Below, piece after piece: positions 36,903 through 45,435 of a DNA stretch of 64,000 nt. The position numbers and the translations under genes were made by a program. This stretch comes from an uncultured Flavobacteriaceae bacterium (GTDB lineage: Bacteria; Bacteroidota; Bacteroidia; Flavobacteriales; Flavobacteriaceae), in contig CANLVG010000003.1 in assembly GCA_947494565.1 (NCBI GenBank), positions 62,001-126,000 on the forward strand. Direction: 5' to 3'. The notes beneath the pieces are model-generated. The model was not told where the DNA came from. It was given only the letters and a program-made list of their open reading frames with translations, and ran no database searches. Numbering within the stretch: position 1 is the stretch's first letter; every line of letters starts with the position of its first letter.

Positions 36903-37865
36903 TTGAAATTATCCAGAGAGATTAAAACAGGATTGATTGTAGTAATGGGCATTGTCTGTGTCATTTTTGGCTATAGTTTTCTAAAATCCACTTCCCTTTT
37001 TGATGATGACGTTACGCTTTATGCCGTATACAAAGATGTGGGTGGACTGCAGACAGGTACAGCGGTCTCCATTAATGGAAAAAATGTAGGCGCGGTCAAT
37101 AGTGTCGATTGGAAAGACGGCGCGGGGAATATACTCGTAACGTTTACCGTAAGCCGTGAATTACCCTTTTCTAAGAATAGTTCGGTAGAATTATATGATA
37201 CTGGGATTATAGGGGGTAAAGGACTTCGAGTTAACCCGGTTTTTGAAGGCCCCCTGGTAGCGAACAGGGATACCTTGTCCACTTCGGTAAAGGCAAGTCT
37301 AAGCGAGGTTGCCGATCAGAAACTGTCTCCCATATTGGAGAAGTTTGAATCTGCATTGACCGATGCCGACTCGGTAATGTTGAATGTCAATCAAGTGTTG
37401 GATGTCAAAGCCAAAAGAGACTTGAGAGAGGCCATATCAGGATTGAACGAACTGATAAGCAGTCTAAATGGTAGTGCTACCAAATTGAACAGAATACTAG
37501 GTACGAACGAGAAAAAACTGGATAATTCACTTTCCAATTTTGAAGTAATGACCGGTAATTTTGCCAAGCTTTCCGATTCTTTGAACAGCGCTGGTTTGGG
37601 TAAGACAATGGCAGATTTGGGCACAACCATGGCTAATTTGGATAAGCTTATGGCCCGTGTTGAATCAGGAGATGGAACCTTAGGGAAATTGGTGAATGAT
37701 GAAGAGCTTTACACCAATTTGAACAATGCTTCTCGCGAACTCGATTTGTTATTACAAGATTTTCGTTTGAATCCGAAACGGTATGTGAACGTTTCCGTTT
37801 TTGGTAAGAAGCAAAAACAGTATGCTGTTCCTGAGGAAGATCCCGCAGAACAAATCGAGAAATAG
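36903..37865 (+). CDS. MCE-domain (MlaD-like) lipid-transport protein
   Basis: A 320-residue membrane-anchored periplasmic protein. A TTG start at 36903 is used because it gives the family N-terminus MKLSREIKTG with a single transmembrane helix at about 9-27, and no ATG is available upstream. The MCE domain follows (ASINGKNVGAV-type core with GGLQTGTAVSINGKNVG and LYDTGIIGGKGLRV, about residues 36-115), then a helical, coiled-coil-like tail. MlaD-type proteins form rings that shuttle phospholipids between membranes with an ABC transporter (MlaE/MlaF); those partners are not in this window. It starts 54 bases after the amidase and ends 3 bases before the next gene. Confidence 0.9.
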   Translation: MKLSREIKTGLIVVMGIVCVIFGYSFLKSTSLFDDDVTLYAVYKDVGGLQTGTAVSINGKNVGAVNSVDWKDGAGNILVTFTVSRELPFSKNSSVELYDTGIIGGKGLRVNPVFEGPLVANRDTLSTSVKASLSEVADQKLSPILEKFESALTDADSVMLNVNQVLDVKAKRDLREAISGLNELISSLNGSATKLNRILGTNEKKLDNSLSNFEVMTGNFAKLSDSLNSAGLGKTMADLGTTMANLDKLMARVESGDGTLGKLVNDEELYTNLNNASRELDLLLQDFRLNPKRYVNVSVFGKKQKQYAVPEEDPAEQIEK

Positions 37866-37868
37866 TAG

Positions 37869-39194
37869 ATGGAATACCTCCCCAATATCTTATTTACCAT
37901 ATTGCTTGTGGCCGGTATAGGCTACTTTGCAAAAAATGTTGCGCGTCTCCGTCGCAATATTAATTTGGGTAGGGATGTAGATATCAGTGGCGATTCTTCC
38001 ATTCGCTGGAAGAATATGGCCAAAATCGCCTTAGGGCAGACCAAAATGGTCGTGAGGCCTATTGCTGGAATACTTCACGTTATCGTCTATGTTGGTTTTA
38101 TTATAATCAACATCGAAGTTTTGGAGATTATCATTGATGGAATTTTTGGAACCCATCGCATTTTTGCCCCTCTTGGTGTGGTCTATGATTTCTTGATAGG
38201 TTCTTTTGAAATTTTGGCAATACTGGTCGTTGTGGCGGTCGTAGTCTTCTGGATTAGACGGAATGTCATACGCCTTAAACGCTTTATCAAGCCGGAAATG
38301 GAGGGTTGGCCAAAAAAAGATGGAAATCTTATTCTGTACATCGAACTCGTTTTGATGACCTTGTTTTTAACCATGAACGGTGCGGATTTTCAGTTACAAC
38401 AATTGGGTGTCGATCCTTATGTGGAAGCTGGTTTTTTTCCGGTAAGTCAATTCTTATCCGTTCTTTTTCAAGGAATGTCGGAGGCCTCTTTGATTATGGT
38501 CGAGCGTACGGCATGGTGGTTGCATATCATCGGAATACTTCTTTTTCTTAATTACCTCTACTATTCTAAGCATTTGCATATTCTGCTGGCTTTTCCAAAC
38601 ACGTATTATGGGAATATTGGACCAAAGGGCAAGTTTAAAAATTTGGAATCCGTTACACAAGAAGTCAAATTGATGATGGATCCCGAAGCCGATCCCTATG
38701 CGGCACCGGCGGAAGAAGCATCGGAACCTGAAAAATTCGGGGCTTCGGATGTCATGGATTTGAATTGGGTACAGCTCTTAAATGCCTATACCTGTACGGA
38801 ATGTGGTCGTTGTACGAGTGAATGTCCCGCAAATCAGACCGGTAAGAAGCTTTCTCCACGTAAGATCATGATGGATACCAGAGATCGTCTTGAAGAGGTC
38901 GGCAAGAATATGGAGGCCAATAAAGGATCTTATGTAGATGATGGTAAACAACTATTGGGCGATTATATTACCAATGAAGAACTTTGGGCCTGTACCTCGT
39001 GTAATGCCTGTGTAGAAGCTTGTCCGGTCAGCATCGACCCCTTGTCGATAATCATGGATATGCGGCAATTTTTGGTTATGGAGCAATCGGCGGCACCCAC
39101 AGATTTGAACAATATGATGGGGAATATTGAAAACAACGGAGCGCCATGGCCCTTTAATCAAATGGATCGTTTGAATTGGAAGGACGAATCATAA
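37869..39194 (+). CDS. Membrane Fe-S oxidoreductase with NarI-like domain and two [4Fe-4S] clusters
   Basis: A 441-residue protein. The N-terminal half has about five transmembrane helices with His residues suited to haem b binding (ILHVIVYVGF near 70, WWLHIIGILL near 219, HLHILL near 235). The C-terminal half has two ferredoxin motifs: CTECGRCTSECP (Cys309, 312, 315, 319) and CTSCNACVEACP (Cys375, 378, 381, 385). This is the layout of heterodisulfide-reductase/DsrMK-like quinone-linked electron carriers. It works with the CCG protein encoded 10 bases later. The electron donor and acceptor cannot be named from sequence. Confidence 0.88.
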   Translation: MEYLPNILFTILLVAGIGYFAKNVARLRRNINLGRDVDISGDSSIRWKNMAKIALGQTKMVVRPIAGILHVIVYVGFIIINIEVLEIIIDGIFGTHRIFAPLGVVYDFLIGSFEILAILVVVAVVVFWIRRNVIRLKRFIKPEMEGWPKKDGNLILYIELVLMTLFLTMNGADFQLQQLGVDPYVEAGFFPVSQFLSVLFQGMSEASLIMVERTAWWLHIIGILLFLNYLYYSKHLHILLAFPNTYYGNIGPKGKFKNLESVTQEVKLMMDPEADPYAAPAEEASEPEKFGASDVMDLNWVQLLNAYTCTECGRCTSECPANQTGKKLSPRKIMMDTRDRLEEVGKNMEANKGSYVDDGKQLLGDYITNEELWACTSCNACVEACPVSIDPLSIIMDMRQFLVMEQSAAPTDLNNMMGNIENNGAPWPFNQMDRLNWKDES

Positions 39195-39204
39195 AATAAT
39201 TGTT

Positions 39205-39996
39205 ATGGAAAGTCAATTGAAAGTACCTACCATGGCCGAACTGTTTGCGGCCGGGCAGCAACCAGAAGTCTTATTCTGGGTCGGTTGCGCTGGTAGTTTT
39301 GATGATCGGGCCAAGAAGATCACCAAGGCTTTTGTTAAAATACTGAACAAGGCTGAAGTATCATTTGCAGTTCTAGGTACCGAAGAAAGTTGTACTGGCG
39401 ATCCGGCAAAACGCGCCGGTAATGAATTCTTGTTTCAAATGCAGGCGGTGACCAATATTGAGGTGATGAATGCCTACGAGGTTAAGAAGGTAGTGACCGC
39501 ATGCCCCCATTGTTTCAATACGCTGAAAAACGAGTATCCCGGTCTTGGAGGGAACTATGAGGTGGTTCACCATACTCAATTCTTAAAGCAGCTATTAGCA
39601 GAAAAAAGAATTACCATAGAAGGAGGTGAATTCAGGGGTAAACGAATTACCTTTCACGACCCTTGTTATTTGGGGCGGGCCAATGGTATTTATGAAGCTC
39701 CACGTGAGCTGATTAAGAAATTGGATGCCGAGTTGGTCGAAATGAAGAACTGTAAGAAGAAAGGACTCTGCTGTGGTGCTGGAGGGGCACAAATGTTCAA
39801 AGAACCCGAAGAAGGAAGCAAAGATGTCAATATTGAGCGTACAGAACAAGCATTGGAAACTAAACCGGAAATTATCGCGGCTGCTTGTCCATTTTGTAAT
39901 ACCATGATGACCGATGGAGTAAAGAATAAAGAAAAAGAAGCTGCAATCGCCGTGTTGGATATAGCCGAAATGATAGCGAAAGCGGCTGATTTATAG
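39205..39996 (+). CDS. CCG-domain Fe-S oxidoreductase subunit (HdrB/LutA-like)
   Basis: A 263-residue protein with two cysteine-rich CCG-type modules. The first has GCAG (Cys28), ESCTGDPAKRAGNEF and ACPHC. The second has HDPCYLGR, LCCGAGG and ACPFC. In HdrB-like proteins such motifs hold non-cubane [4Fe-4S] clusters for two-electron chemistry. In the first module the usual Cys-Cys-Gly is Cys-Thr-Gly, so that site is altered. It is 10 bases downstream of the membrane Fe-S subunit and almost certainly forms a complex with it. Confidence 0.88.
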   Translation: MESQLKVPTMAELFAAGQQPEVLFWVGCAGSFDDRAKKITKAFVKILNKAEVSFAVLGTEESCTGDPAKRAGNEFLFQMQAVTNIEVMNAYEVKKVVTACPHCFNTLKNEYPGLGGNYEVVHHTQFLKQLLAEKRITIEGGEFRGKRITFHDPCYLGRANGIYEAPRELIKKLDAELVEMKNCKKKGLCCGAGGAQMFKEPEEGSKDVNIERTEQALETKPEIIAAACPFCNTMMTDGVKNKEKEAAIAVLDIAEMIAKAADL

Positions 39997-40057
39997 AATC
40001 AAAAAGAACTGATCGATAAAGGGCACCCCACGCCTTTGAACCTAAGCCTATTTAAAT

Positions 40058-40540
40058 ATGTTAGTCGATTTTAAAACCTTGCCGGAAAGTGCACGAATTT
40101 GGATTTACCAAGCAAATCGCAGTTTTACCGATGAAGAATTACGGAATATTCGAAAAGAACTTGATGTTTTTATCACCGATTGGACCGCTCATGGAGCCGA
40201 TTTAAAAGCGGGCTATGAAATTCGGTATAATCGCTTTTTGATTCTGGCCCTAGATCAATCACTGAACGCCGCCTCCGGTTGTTCGATCGATGCCTCGGTA
40301 CATTTCATTCAACAATTAGAAAAACGGTACAGTGTCGAGTTACTCGATAAAATGAACGTTTCGTATAAGCAAGGAGAATTTATCGCCTATAAACCGTTAA
40401 CGGATTTCAAAAAAATGGCGAAGCAGAAAGCGGTTTCGCGTAATACCATCGTTTTCAATAATTTAGTGACGAATAAAGGCGAGTATTTAGAACATTGGGA
40501 AGTGCCTGCATCTGAAAGCTGGCACAGTCGCTTTATGTAG
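40058..40540 (+). CDS. Conserved Flavobacteriia protein often labelled 'ABC transporter ATPase'
   Basis: A 160-residue soluble protein. I recognise it as a family widespread in Flavobacteriia, with the conserved stretches SARIWIYQANR, TDWTAHGADLK, SGCSIDASVHFIQ and LEHWEVPASESWHSRF. It is commonly annotated as an ABC transporter ATPase, but no Walker A, Walker B or signature motif is present, so that name is not supported. The invariant Cys-Ser-Ile-Asp patch could be a binding or catalytic site (inference). It lies 61 bases after the Fe-S operon on the same strand. The function is unknown. Confidence 0.75.
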   Translation: MLVDFKTLPESARIWIYQANRSFTDEELRNIRKELDVFITDWTAHGADLKAGYEIRYNRFLILALDQSLNAASGCSIDASVHFIQQLEKRYSVELLDKMNVSYKQGEFIAYKPLTDFKKMAKQKAVSRNTIVFNNLVTNKGEYLEHWEVPASESWHSRFM

Positions 40541-40732
40541 TCTTCACTTTTATTAGGTGACACTCTTTGCAATGAATTAATCGATTTTTTCTAGTTGATA
40601 GTCGATTTTCGTGAAATGGCGTTCGGTTTGGTTTGAATTTTGGTTGACTTCAGTACAGTATATTAAAAATGCAATTCAACAATAACACAATATTCGATAG
40701 TGTTTTAAGTTATTTTCTAACACCGTCCCAGT
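40541..40732. other. Intergenic region upstream of the GH3 fusion gene
   Basis: These 192 AT-rich bases hold no coding frame and no strong terminator. A promoter for the GH3 fusion gene is expected here, but no exact TAnnTTTG element was found. Confidence 0.4.
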
Positions 40733-43645
40733 ATGCGAATCTTTAATGTTCTCCCATTTATGCTTTTAACGGCCTTCTGCCTAAACGCGCAGAAGAATCC
40801 GCTTGTCGTCGATGATAGTATTGCCCAACGAAAGTGGGTAGAGACGAAGTATAATAGTATGTCCTTAAATGAGCGTCTTGGGCAGCTTTTTATGGTGAGC
40901 GTAGCCTCTGACCAACCAAAAGCCGCTACTGATAGGATTACATCGCTTATTCGAGATGAGCATATCGGTGGGGTCATTTTCTCAACTGGTGGACCCGTGC
41001 GTCAAGCCAGGCTCACAAATGACTATCAAAAACAGTCCAAAACACCTTTATTAGTAGGAATGGATGCTGAATGGGGCCTTGCCATGCGGTTGGATTCTAC
41101 GTATGCCTTTCCATGGAATATGACATTAGGGGCCATTCAGGACGACAAAGTCGTGGAGAAGGTCGGTCGACAAATCGGAAAACACGCCAAACGCCTGGGG
41201 GTACATATCAATTTCGCTCCTGATATTGATATCAACATCAATCCTAAAAATCCGATTATCGGAAATCGTTCTTTCGGTGAAGATCGGGAGAATGTGACTA
41301 GAAAAGGTGTAGCGTTCATGAAGGGAATGGAAAGTACAGGTGTTCTATCAAGTGGTAAACACTTTCCAGGACATGGAGACACTGCCACGGACTCACATCA
41401 TGCATTACCCGTCATCAATTTCTCGAGAAAAAGGTTGGATAGTGTTGAAATGTATCCTTATCAAAAACTTATCGATTCAGGTCTGAGTAGTGTTATGGTA
41501 GCACACTTAGAAGTGCCAGCGCTTGAATTGAAAAAGGGCTTGCCCTCTTCCTTGTCAGAACAGATTATCACCGGGATCTTAAAAGAGGAAATGGGTTTTA
41601 AAGGATTGGTTTTTACCGACGCCCTGAATATGAAAGGGGTGACCGACCACGGAAAAAACGGTGATGCCGAGGTCAATGCGTTTTTAGCAGGTAATGATAT
41701 GTTGCTGATGCCTACAGTAGTTGAGCAGGCAAAGAAGAAGCTCACAAAGGCCTATGAAAAAGGGAAGATTACCGAAGAACGTCTGGCCGAATCGGTAAAG
41801 AAAATCTTAATGGCCAAGTATAAAGCGGGGTTACATAATTTCAAGCCTATTGACCTGGATCATTTGTATGAAGATTTGAATACCATTGAAAACGATCTGG
41901 TATATGAAGAAGCCATTGAAAATGCTATCACCGTAGTGAAGAACGATTTTTACTTGATGGGCATCAAAAGATTGGAGAACAAGAAGATAGCCTATGTGAA
42001 ATTTGGCGATGCGCATAGTGGACCATTCATCAAAGAATTGAACAAGTATGCCAAAGTCACGCAGGTGAACGGAAAGGATATTGCGACCCTAAAAGGCAGA
42101 CTCAAAGATTTTAATTTGGTCATTGTGGGGCACCACAAGAGCAACGAAAGTCCTTGGAAGGGGTACAAATTCACAAAAACGGAATTGACATGGTTAAGCG
42201 AAATAGCAAAAGAACGGGGCTCTAATCTCATATTGACTACTTTTACCAAGCCGTATTCCTTGTTGGATATTCCCTCTTTAAAAGGTATAGATGGCGTAGT
42301 TGTCGCTTATCAAAATAGTAAATTGGCACAAGAAAAGACGGCGCAGCTTATATTTGGGGCCATTCCCGGAAAAGGGGTCTTACCGGTTACCGCCAATACC
42401 GATTTTCCCGTGAATACAACAGTACAGCTGAAGTCTTTGGCGAGGCTTGGATATAGTTTGCCGGAGCGTGTCGGCATGAGTTCATCCAAATTGGCCAGAA
42501 TTGATGAGCTGGTACAGAACGGTCTTGACTCCATGATGTATCCCGGTGCACAAGTACTGATTGCACGCAAGGGTAAGGTTATCTACAATAAGGGCTTCGG
42601 AAGGCCTACCTATAAATCAAAGGAAAAGGTCACACCTGAGCATATTTATGATCTTGCCTCAATTACTAAGATATTGGGTACGTTGCCGATTGTAATGAAC
42701 ATGGAGGAAGAAGGGGAAATTGCACTCGACGATACATTTGAAGAGTTGGTTCCGGAATATTCAGATACTGAAATAAAGGATGTAACAGTATTGAAAGCCC
42801 TTTCGCATTATGGCCGTTTGCCCTCGTGGATCGCGTTTTATGTAAGCACGCTTGATGAAAAAAGAAAACCTTCGACGGAGTTTTATAGAAGGCAACCCTT
42901 AGATGGTTTTTCGATTAAGGTAACCGACAATTTGTATTTGACCGATGCATATAAAGATTCCATATACAATAGAATAGGAAGACAAGATTTGAAATCGAAT
43001 CGCTATCGCTATAGTGATGTGGCCTATTATGTGATGAAAAAGTATATTGAGGACACTAAAAAAAGACGTTTGGATCAGCTGGCAAATGATTTTCTCTATC
43101 AGCCTATCGGAGCTACCCGTACAAGCTATAACCCTTTAGAGAAGTTTCCGAAGAACCAAATCGTACCTTCTGAAGAGGATAATTACTATCGGTATCAAAC
43201 CGTTCAGGGTTTTGTACATGATATGGGAGCTGCTATGCAAGGCGGGGTAGGAGGTCACGCTGGCCTATTCAGCAACGCCAATGACGTTGCAAAGATTATG
43301 CAGATGTATCTTCAAAATGGTACTTATGGTGGTACGAAGTTTCTGGATAGCCGTACCATACAGAAGTTCAATAAGTGTTATTTCTGCGATAAAAAGGTGC
43401 GACGGGGTGTAGGATTCGATAAACCTCAATTGGGAGATAGCGGACCTACCTGCGGTTGTGTTTCCAGAAAGAGCTTCGGCCATAGTGGATTCACCGGTAC
43501 GTATACCTGGGCGGATCCAGAGGAGGAAATCGTTTATGTCTTTTTGTCGAATAGAACCTACCCATCGGCCTCAAACACCTTATTGGTGAAAACAGGTCTC
43601 AGAACTAGAATACAAAAAGCAATTTACGAATCCATAGTAAATTGA
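40733..43645 (+). CDS. Glycoside hydrolase family 3 fused to a class C beta-lactamase-like serine hydrolase
   Basis: A 970-residue secreted two-domain enzyme. After a signal peptide (to about Gln20) comes a GH3 beta-N-acetylhexosaminidase domain of the NagZ type: KHFPGHGDTATDSHH (Lys209-His210, His214-x-Asp216) and the nucleophile Asp296 in FTDALNMKG. Residues 400-560 form the second GH3 domain. From about 580 a serine hydrolase follows with S-x-x-K at Ser643-Lys646, Tyr760-Ser-Asp762, and a late HSGFTG motif. The pairing suggests cutting muropeptide sugars and peptide or ester parts in one protein. This fusion is found in Bacteroidota. The natural substrate is inferred. Confidence 0.92.
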   Translation: MRIFNVLPFMLLTAFCLNAQKNPLVVDDSIAQRKWVETKYNSMSLNERLGQLFMVSVASDQPKAATDRITSLIRDEHIGGVIFSTGGPVRQARLTNDYQKQSKTPLLVGMDAEWGLAMRLDSTYAFPWNMTLGAIQDDKVVEKVGRQIGKHAKRLGVHINFAPDIDININPKNPIIGNRSFGEDRENVTRKGVAFMKGMESTGVLSSGKHFPGHGDTATDSHHALPVINFSRKRLDSVEMYPYQKLIDSGLSSVMVAHLEVPALELKKGLPSSLSEQIITGILKEEMGFKGLVFTDALNMKGVTDHGKNGDAEVNAFLAGNDMLLMPTVVEQAKKKLTKAYEKGKITEERLAESVKKILMAKYKAGLHNFKPIDLDHLYEDLNTIENDLVYEEAIENAITVVKNDFYLMGIKRLENKKIAYVKFGDAHSGPFIKELNKYAKVTQVNGKDIATLKGRLKDFNLVIVGHHKSNESPWKGYKFTKTELTWLSEIAKERGSNLILTTFTKPYSLLDIPSLKGIDGVVVAYQNSKLAQEKTAQLIFGAIPGKGVLPVTANTDFPVNTTVQLKSLARLGYSLPERVGMSSSKLARIDELVQNGLDSMMYPGAQVLIARKGKVIYNKGFGRPTYKSKEKVTPEHIYDLASITKILGTLPIVMNMEEEGEIALDDTFEELVPEYSDTEIKDVTVLKALSHYGRLPSWIAFYVSTLDEKRKPSTEFYRRQPLDGFSIKVTDNLYLTDAYKDSIYNRIGRQDLKSNRYRYSDVAYYVMKKYIEDTKKRRLDQLANDFLYQPIGATRTSYNPLEKFPKNQIVPSEEDNYYRYQTVQGFVHDMGAAMQGGVGGHAGLFSNANDVAKIMQMYLQNGTYGGTKFLDSRTIQKFNKCYFCDKKVRRGVGFDKPQLGDSGPTCGCVSRKSFGHSGFTGTYTWADPEEEIVYVFLSNRTYPSASNTLLVKTGLRTRIQKAIYESIVN

Positions 43646-43718
43646 TCCTCTTCATAAACTTTTTGTAAATATTTTGGTGTTAAATCGACTTAAGATAGGT
43701 TTTTACTAAATTTAGCCA

Positions 43719-44864
43719 ATGAAGATAGCAATCGTATGTTACCCGACTTTCGGGGGAAGTGGAGTAGTGGCAACCGAATTAGGAATCGCCTTGGCCAATA
43801 GAGGTCACGAAGTCCATTTTGTTACCTACAAACAACCCGTTCGTTTAGAGCTTCTCAGCAACCGGATACACTTTCATGAAGTTCATGTACCTGAATATCC
43901 ATTATTCAAATATCAGCCCTATGAACTGGCCCTATCGAGCAAGTTGGTAGATACTGTAAAGCTATATGGTATTGAGTTGCTGCACGTACACTATGCCATA
44001 CCCCATGCTTATGCAGGCTATATGGCCAAAAAAATGCTGGAGGAAGAAAATATCTATGTGCCAATGATTACTACCCTACATGGCACCGATATTACTTTAG
44101 TAGGGCAGCACCCTTTTTATAAGCCGGCGGTCACCTTTAGTATTAATAACTCCGATGTAGTCACTTCGGTATCCGAAAACTTGAAACAAAGTACGATGCG
44201 TTCTTTCGATATTAGAAAGAATATTACCGTGATACCGAATTTCATCGACAAACGTAAGTATAGCACTTCTTTTACGGACTGTCAAAGGTCATTGATGGCC
44301 AACGATGACGAAAAAATAATGACCCATATCAGTAATTTTAGAAAGGTAAAACGTATTCCGGATGTAATTAAGGTATTTCATAAGGTTCAGCAAAAAATAC
44401 CAGCGAAATTAATAATGGTAGGTGAGGGGCCGGAAAAAGAGGGAGCTGAGTTATTATGTGAAAAACTGGGAATATCGGACAGAGTCATCTTTTTGGGGAA
44501 TAGTAATGAAATAGACCGTATTTTATGCTTTTCAGACTTGTTCTTGCTACCTTCTGAATCGGAGAGTTTCGGATTGGCAGCACTTGAGGCCATGATTAAT
44601 CGTGTACCTGTCATTTCCAGCAACGCAGGTGGTATTCCGGAAGTGAACGAACATGGGGTCACAGGATTTTTAAGTGATGTCGGGGATATCGATGAGATGG
44701 CCGAGAACGCGATAACCATTTTGGAAGATGACACTGTTTTGGAGAAATTCAAGCAAGATGCTATGAAATCGGCGGAGAAATTTGACTTGATGAATGTATT
44801 ACCTTTATATGAGGAAGTATACGAAAAAGCCTATAACAGTAGATTTGATGAATCATATAGCTAA
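43719..44864 (+). CDS. bshA: N-acetyl-alpha-D-glucosaminyl L-malate synthase BshA
   Basis: A 381-residue GT4 glycosyltransferase that joins UDP-GlcNAc to L-malate, the first step of bacillithiol synthesis. The family start MKIAIVCYPTFGGSGVVATELG is diagnostic. VTYKQPVRLEL and LHVHYAIPHA are also typical, as is the C-terminal sugar-nucleotide site (SESFGLAALEAMINRVPVIS). BshB and BshC are not in this window. The next gene starts inside its last 17 bases. Confidence 0.93.
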   Translation: MKIAIVCYPTFGGSGVVATELGIALANRGHEVHFVTYKQPVRLELLSNRIHFHEVHVPEYPLFKYQPYELALSSKLVDTVKLYGIELLHVHYAIPHAYAGYMAKKMLEEENIYVPMITTLHGTDITLVGQHPFYKPAVTFSINNSDVVTSVSENLKQSTMRSFDIRKNITVIPNFIDKRKYSTSFTDCQRSLMANDDEKIMTHISNFRKVKRIPDVIKVFHKVQQKIPAKLIMVGEGPEKEGAELLCEKLGISDRVIFLGNSNEIDRILCFSDLFLLPSESESFGLAALEAMINRVPVISSNAGGIPEVNEHGVTGFLSDVGDIDEMAENAITILEDDTVLEKFKQDAMKSAEKFDLMNVLPLYEEVYEKAYNSRFDESYS

Positions 44865-45315
44865 AAAATCCTTCGTAGTGTTCGCGTTTCTTTTGGTAGC
44901 CTGCAATGGTCAAAAAAGAGCAACTGCCAAAGAGGGCGGTGCGGAGCAACAAACGGATTTTGAACTACTGGTCAGCGACTCATATAGTGGGGCCGAGAAT
45001 TCGGAAACTATGGTCATCACTAGTACAAAAGCTTTAGTCTCGTTTTTCGCCCAAATAAATAAGACAAGAAAACCGGGTCTTCCAGTGCCGGATATCGACT
45101 TTGAAAAAGAGATGATTATCGTTACTTGTAGCGGACCACGCAATGACGGCTCGCTTCCCGTGCTCAAAATCAAGGAAGAAACTACTTCGGAAATGGTTTT
45201 GCTCTCAGCGCTTAAATCGTCGGAGGATGCACAATTTCAAGGTCTTACCTCCCCTTTTAGTCTATATAAAATGCCTTTGACCGATAAAGAAATTGTTTTC
45301 GAAGCGGCTCAATAA
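44848..45315 (+). CDS. Small lipoprotein, possibly PrcB-like
   Basis: A 155-residue protein. The ATG at 44848 is chosen because it gives a lipoprotein signal (FAFLLVAC, Cys19 or near) and it overlaps bshA by 17 bases. A start at 44794 would bury the signal. The mature part has a short polar linker and then the pattern of a PrcB C-terminal-like domain: a stretch with FFAQI, PVPDIDFEKEMIIVTCSGPRNDGS, and a final beta-strand pair. That match is only general. Its position behind bshA does not by itself indicate a bacillithiol role. Confidence 0.7.
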   Translation: MNHIAKKSFVVFAFLLVACNGQKRATAKEGGAEQQTDFELLVSDSYSGAENSETMVITSTKALVSFFAQINKTRKPGLPVPDIDFEKEMIIVTCSGPRNDGSLPVLKIKEETTSEMVLLSALKSSEDAQFQGLTSPFSLYKMPLTDKEIVFEAAQ

Positions 45316-45373
45316 GCGCAGTTTGGGCCTTTTTGACTTTCTGACCGATATTACTGCATTTCAAAGTACTTTC

Positions 45374-45404
45374 TTTGTGACGTATGGATAGCACTTTAAT
45401 TTTA
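45374..45404 (+). promoter_or_regulatory. Candidate promoter of the OmpA-like gene
   Basis: TTTG (45374-45377), 19 bases, then TAATTTTA (45397-45404), one mismatch to TAnnTTTG at ideal spacing. The start would be near 45411, about 25 bases before the ATG. Confidence 0.45.
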
Positions 45405-45435
45405 CATGATATAAGGACCCAAATCCTATTTTATC

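Noticed and set aside
44794-44847. Earlier start of the lipoprotein after bshA
   Set aside because: It adds a charged, bshA-overlapping leader ahead of a proper lipoprotein signal.
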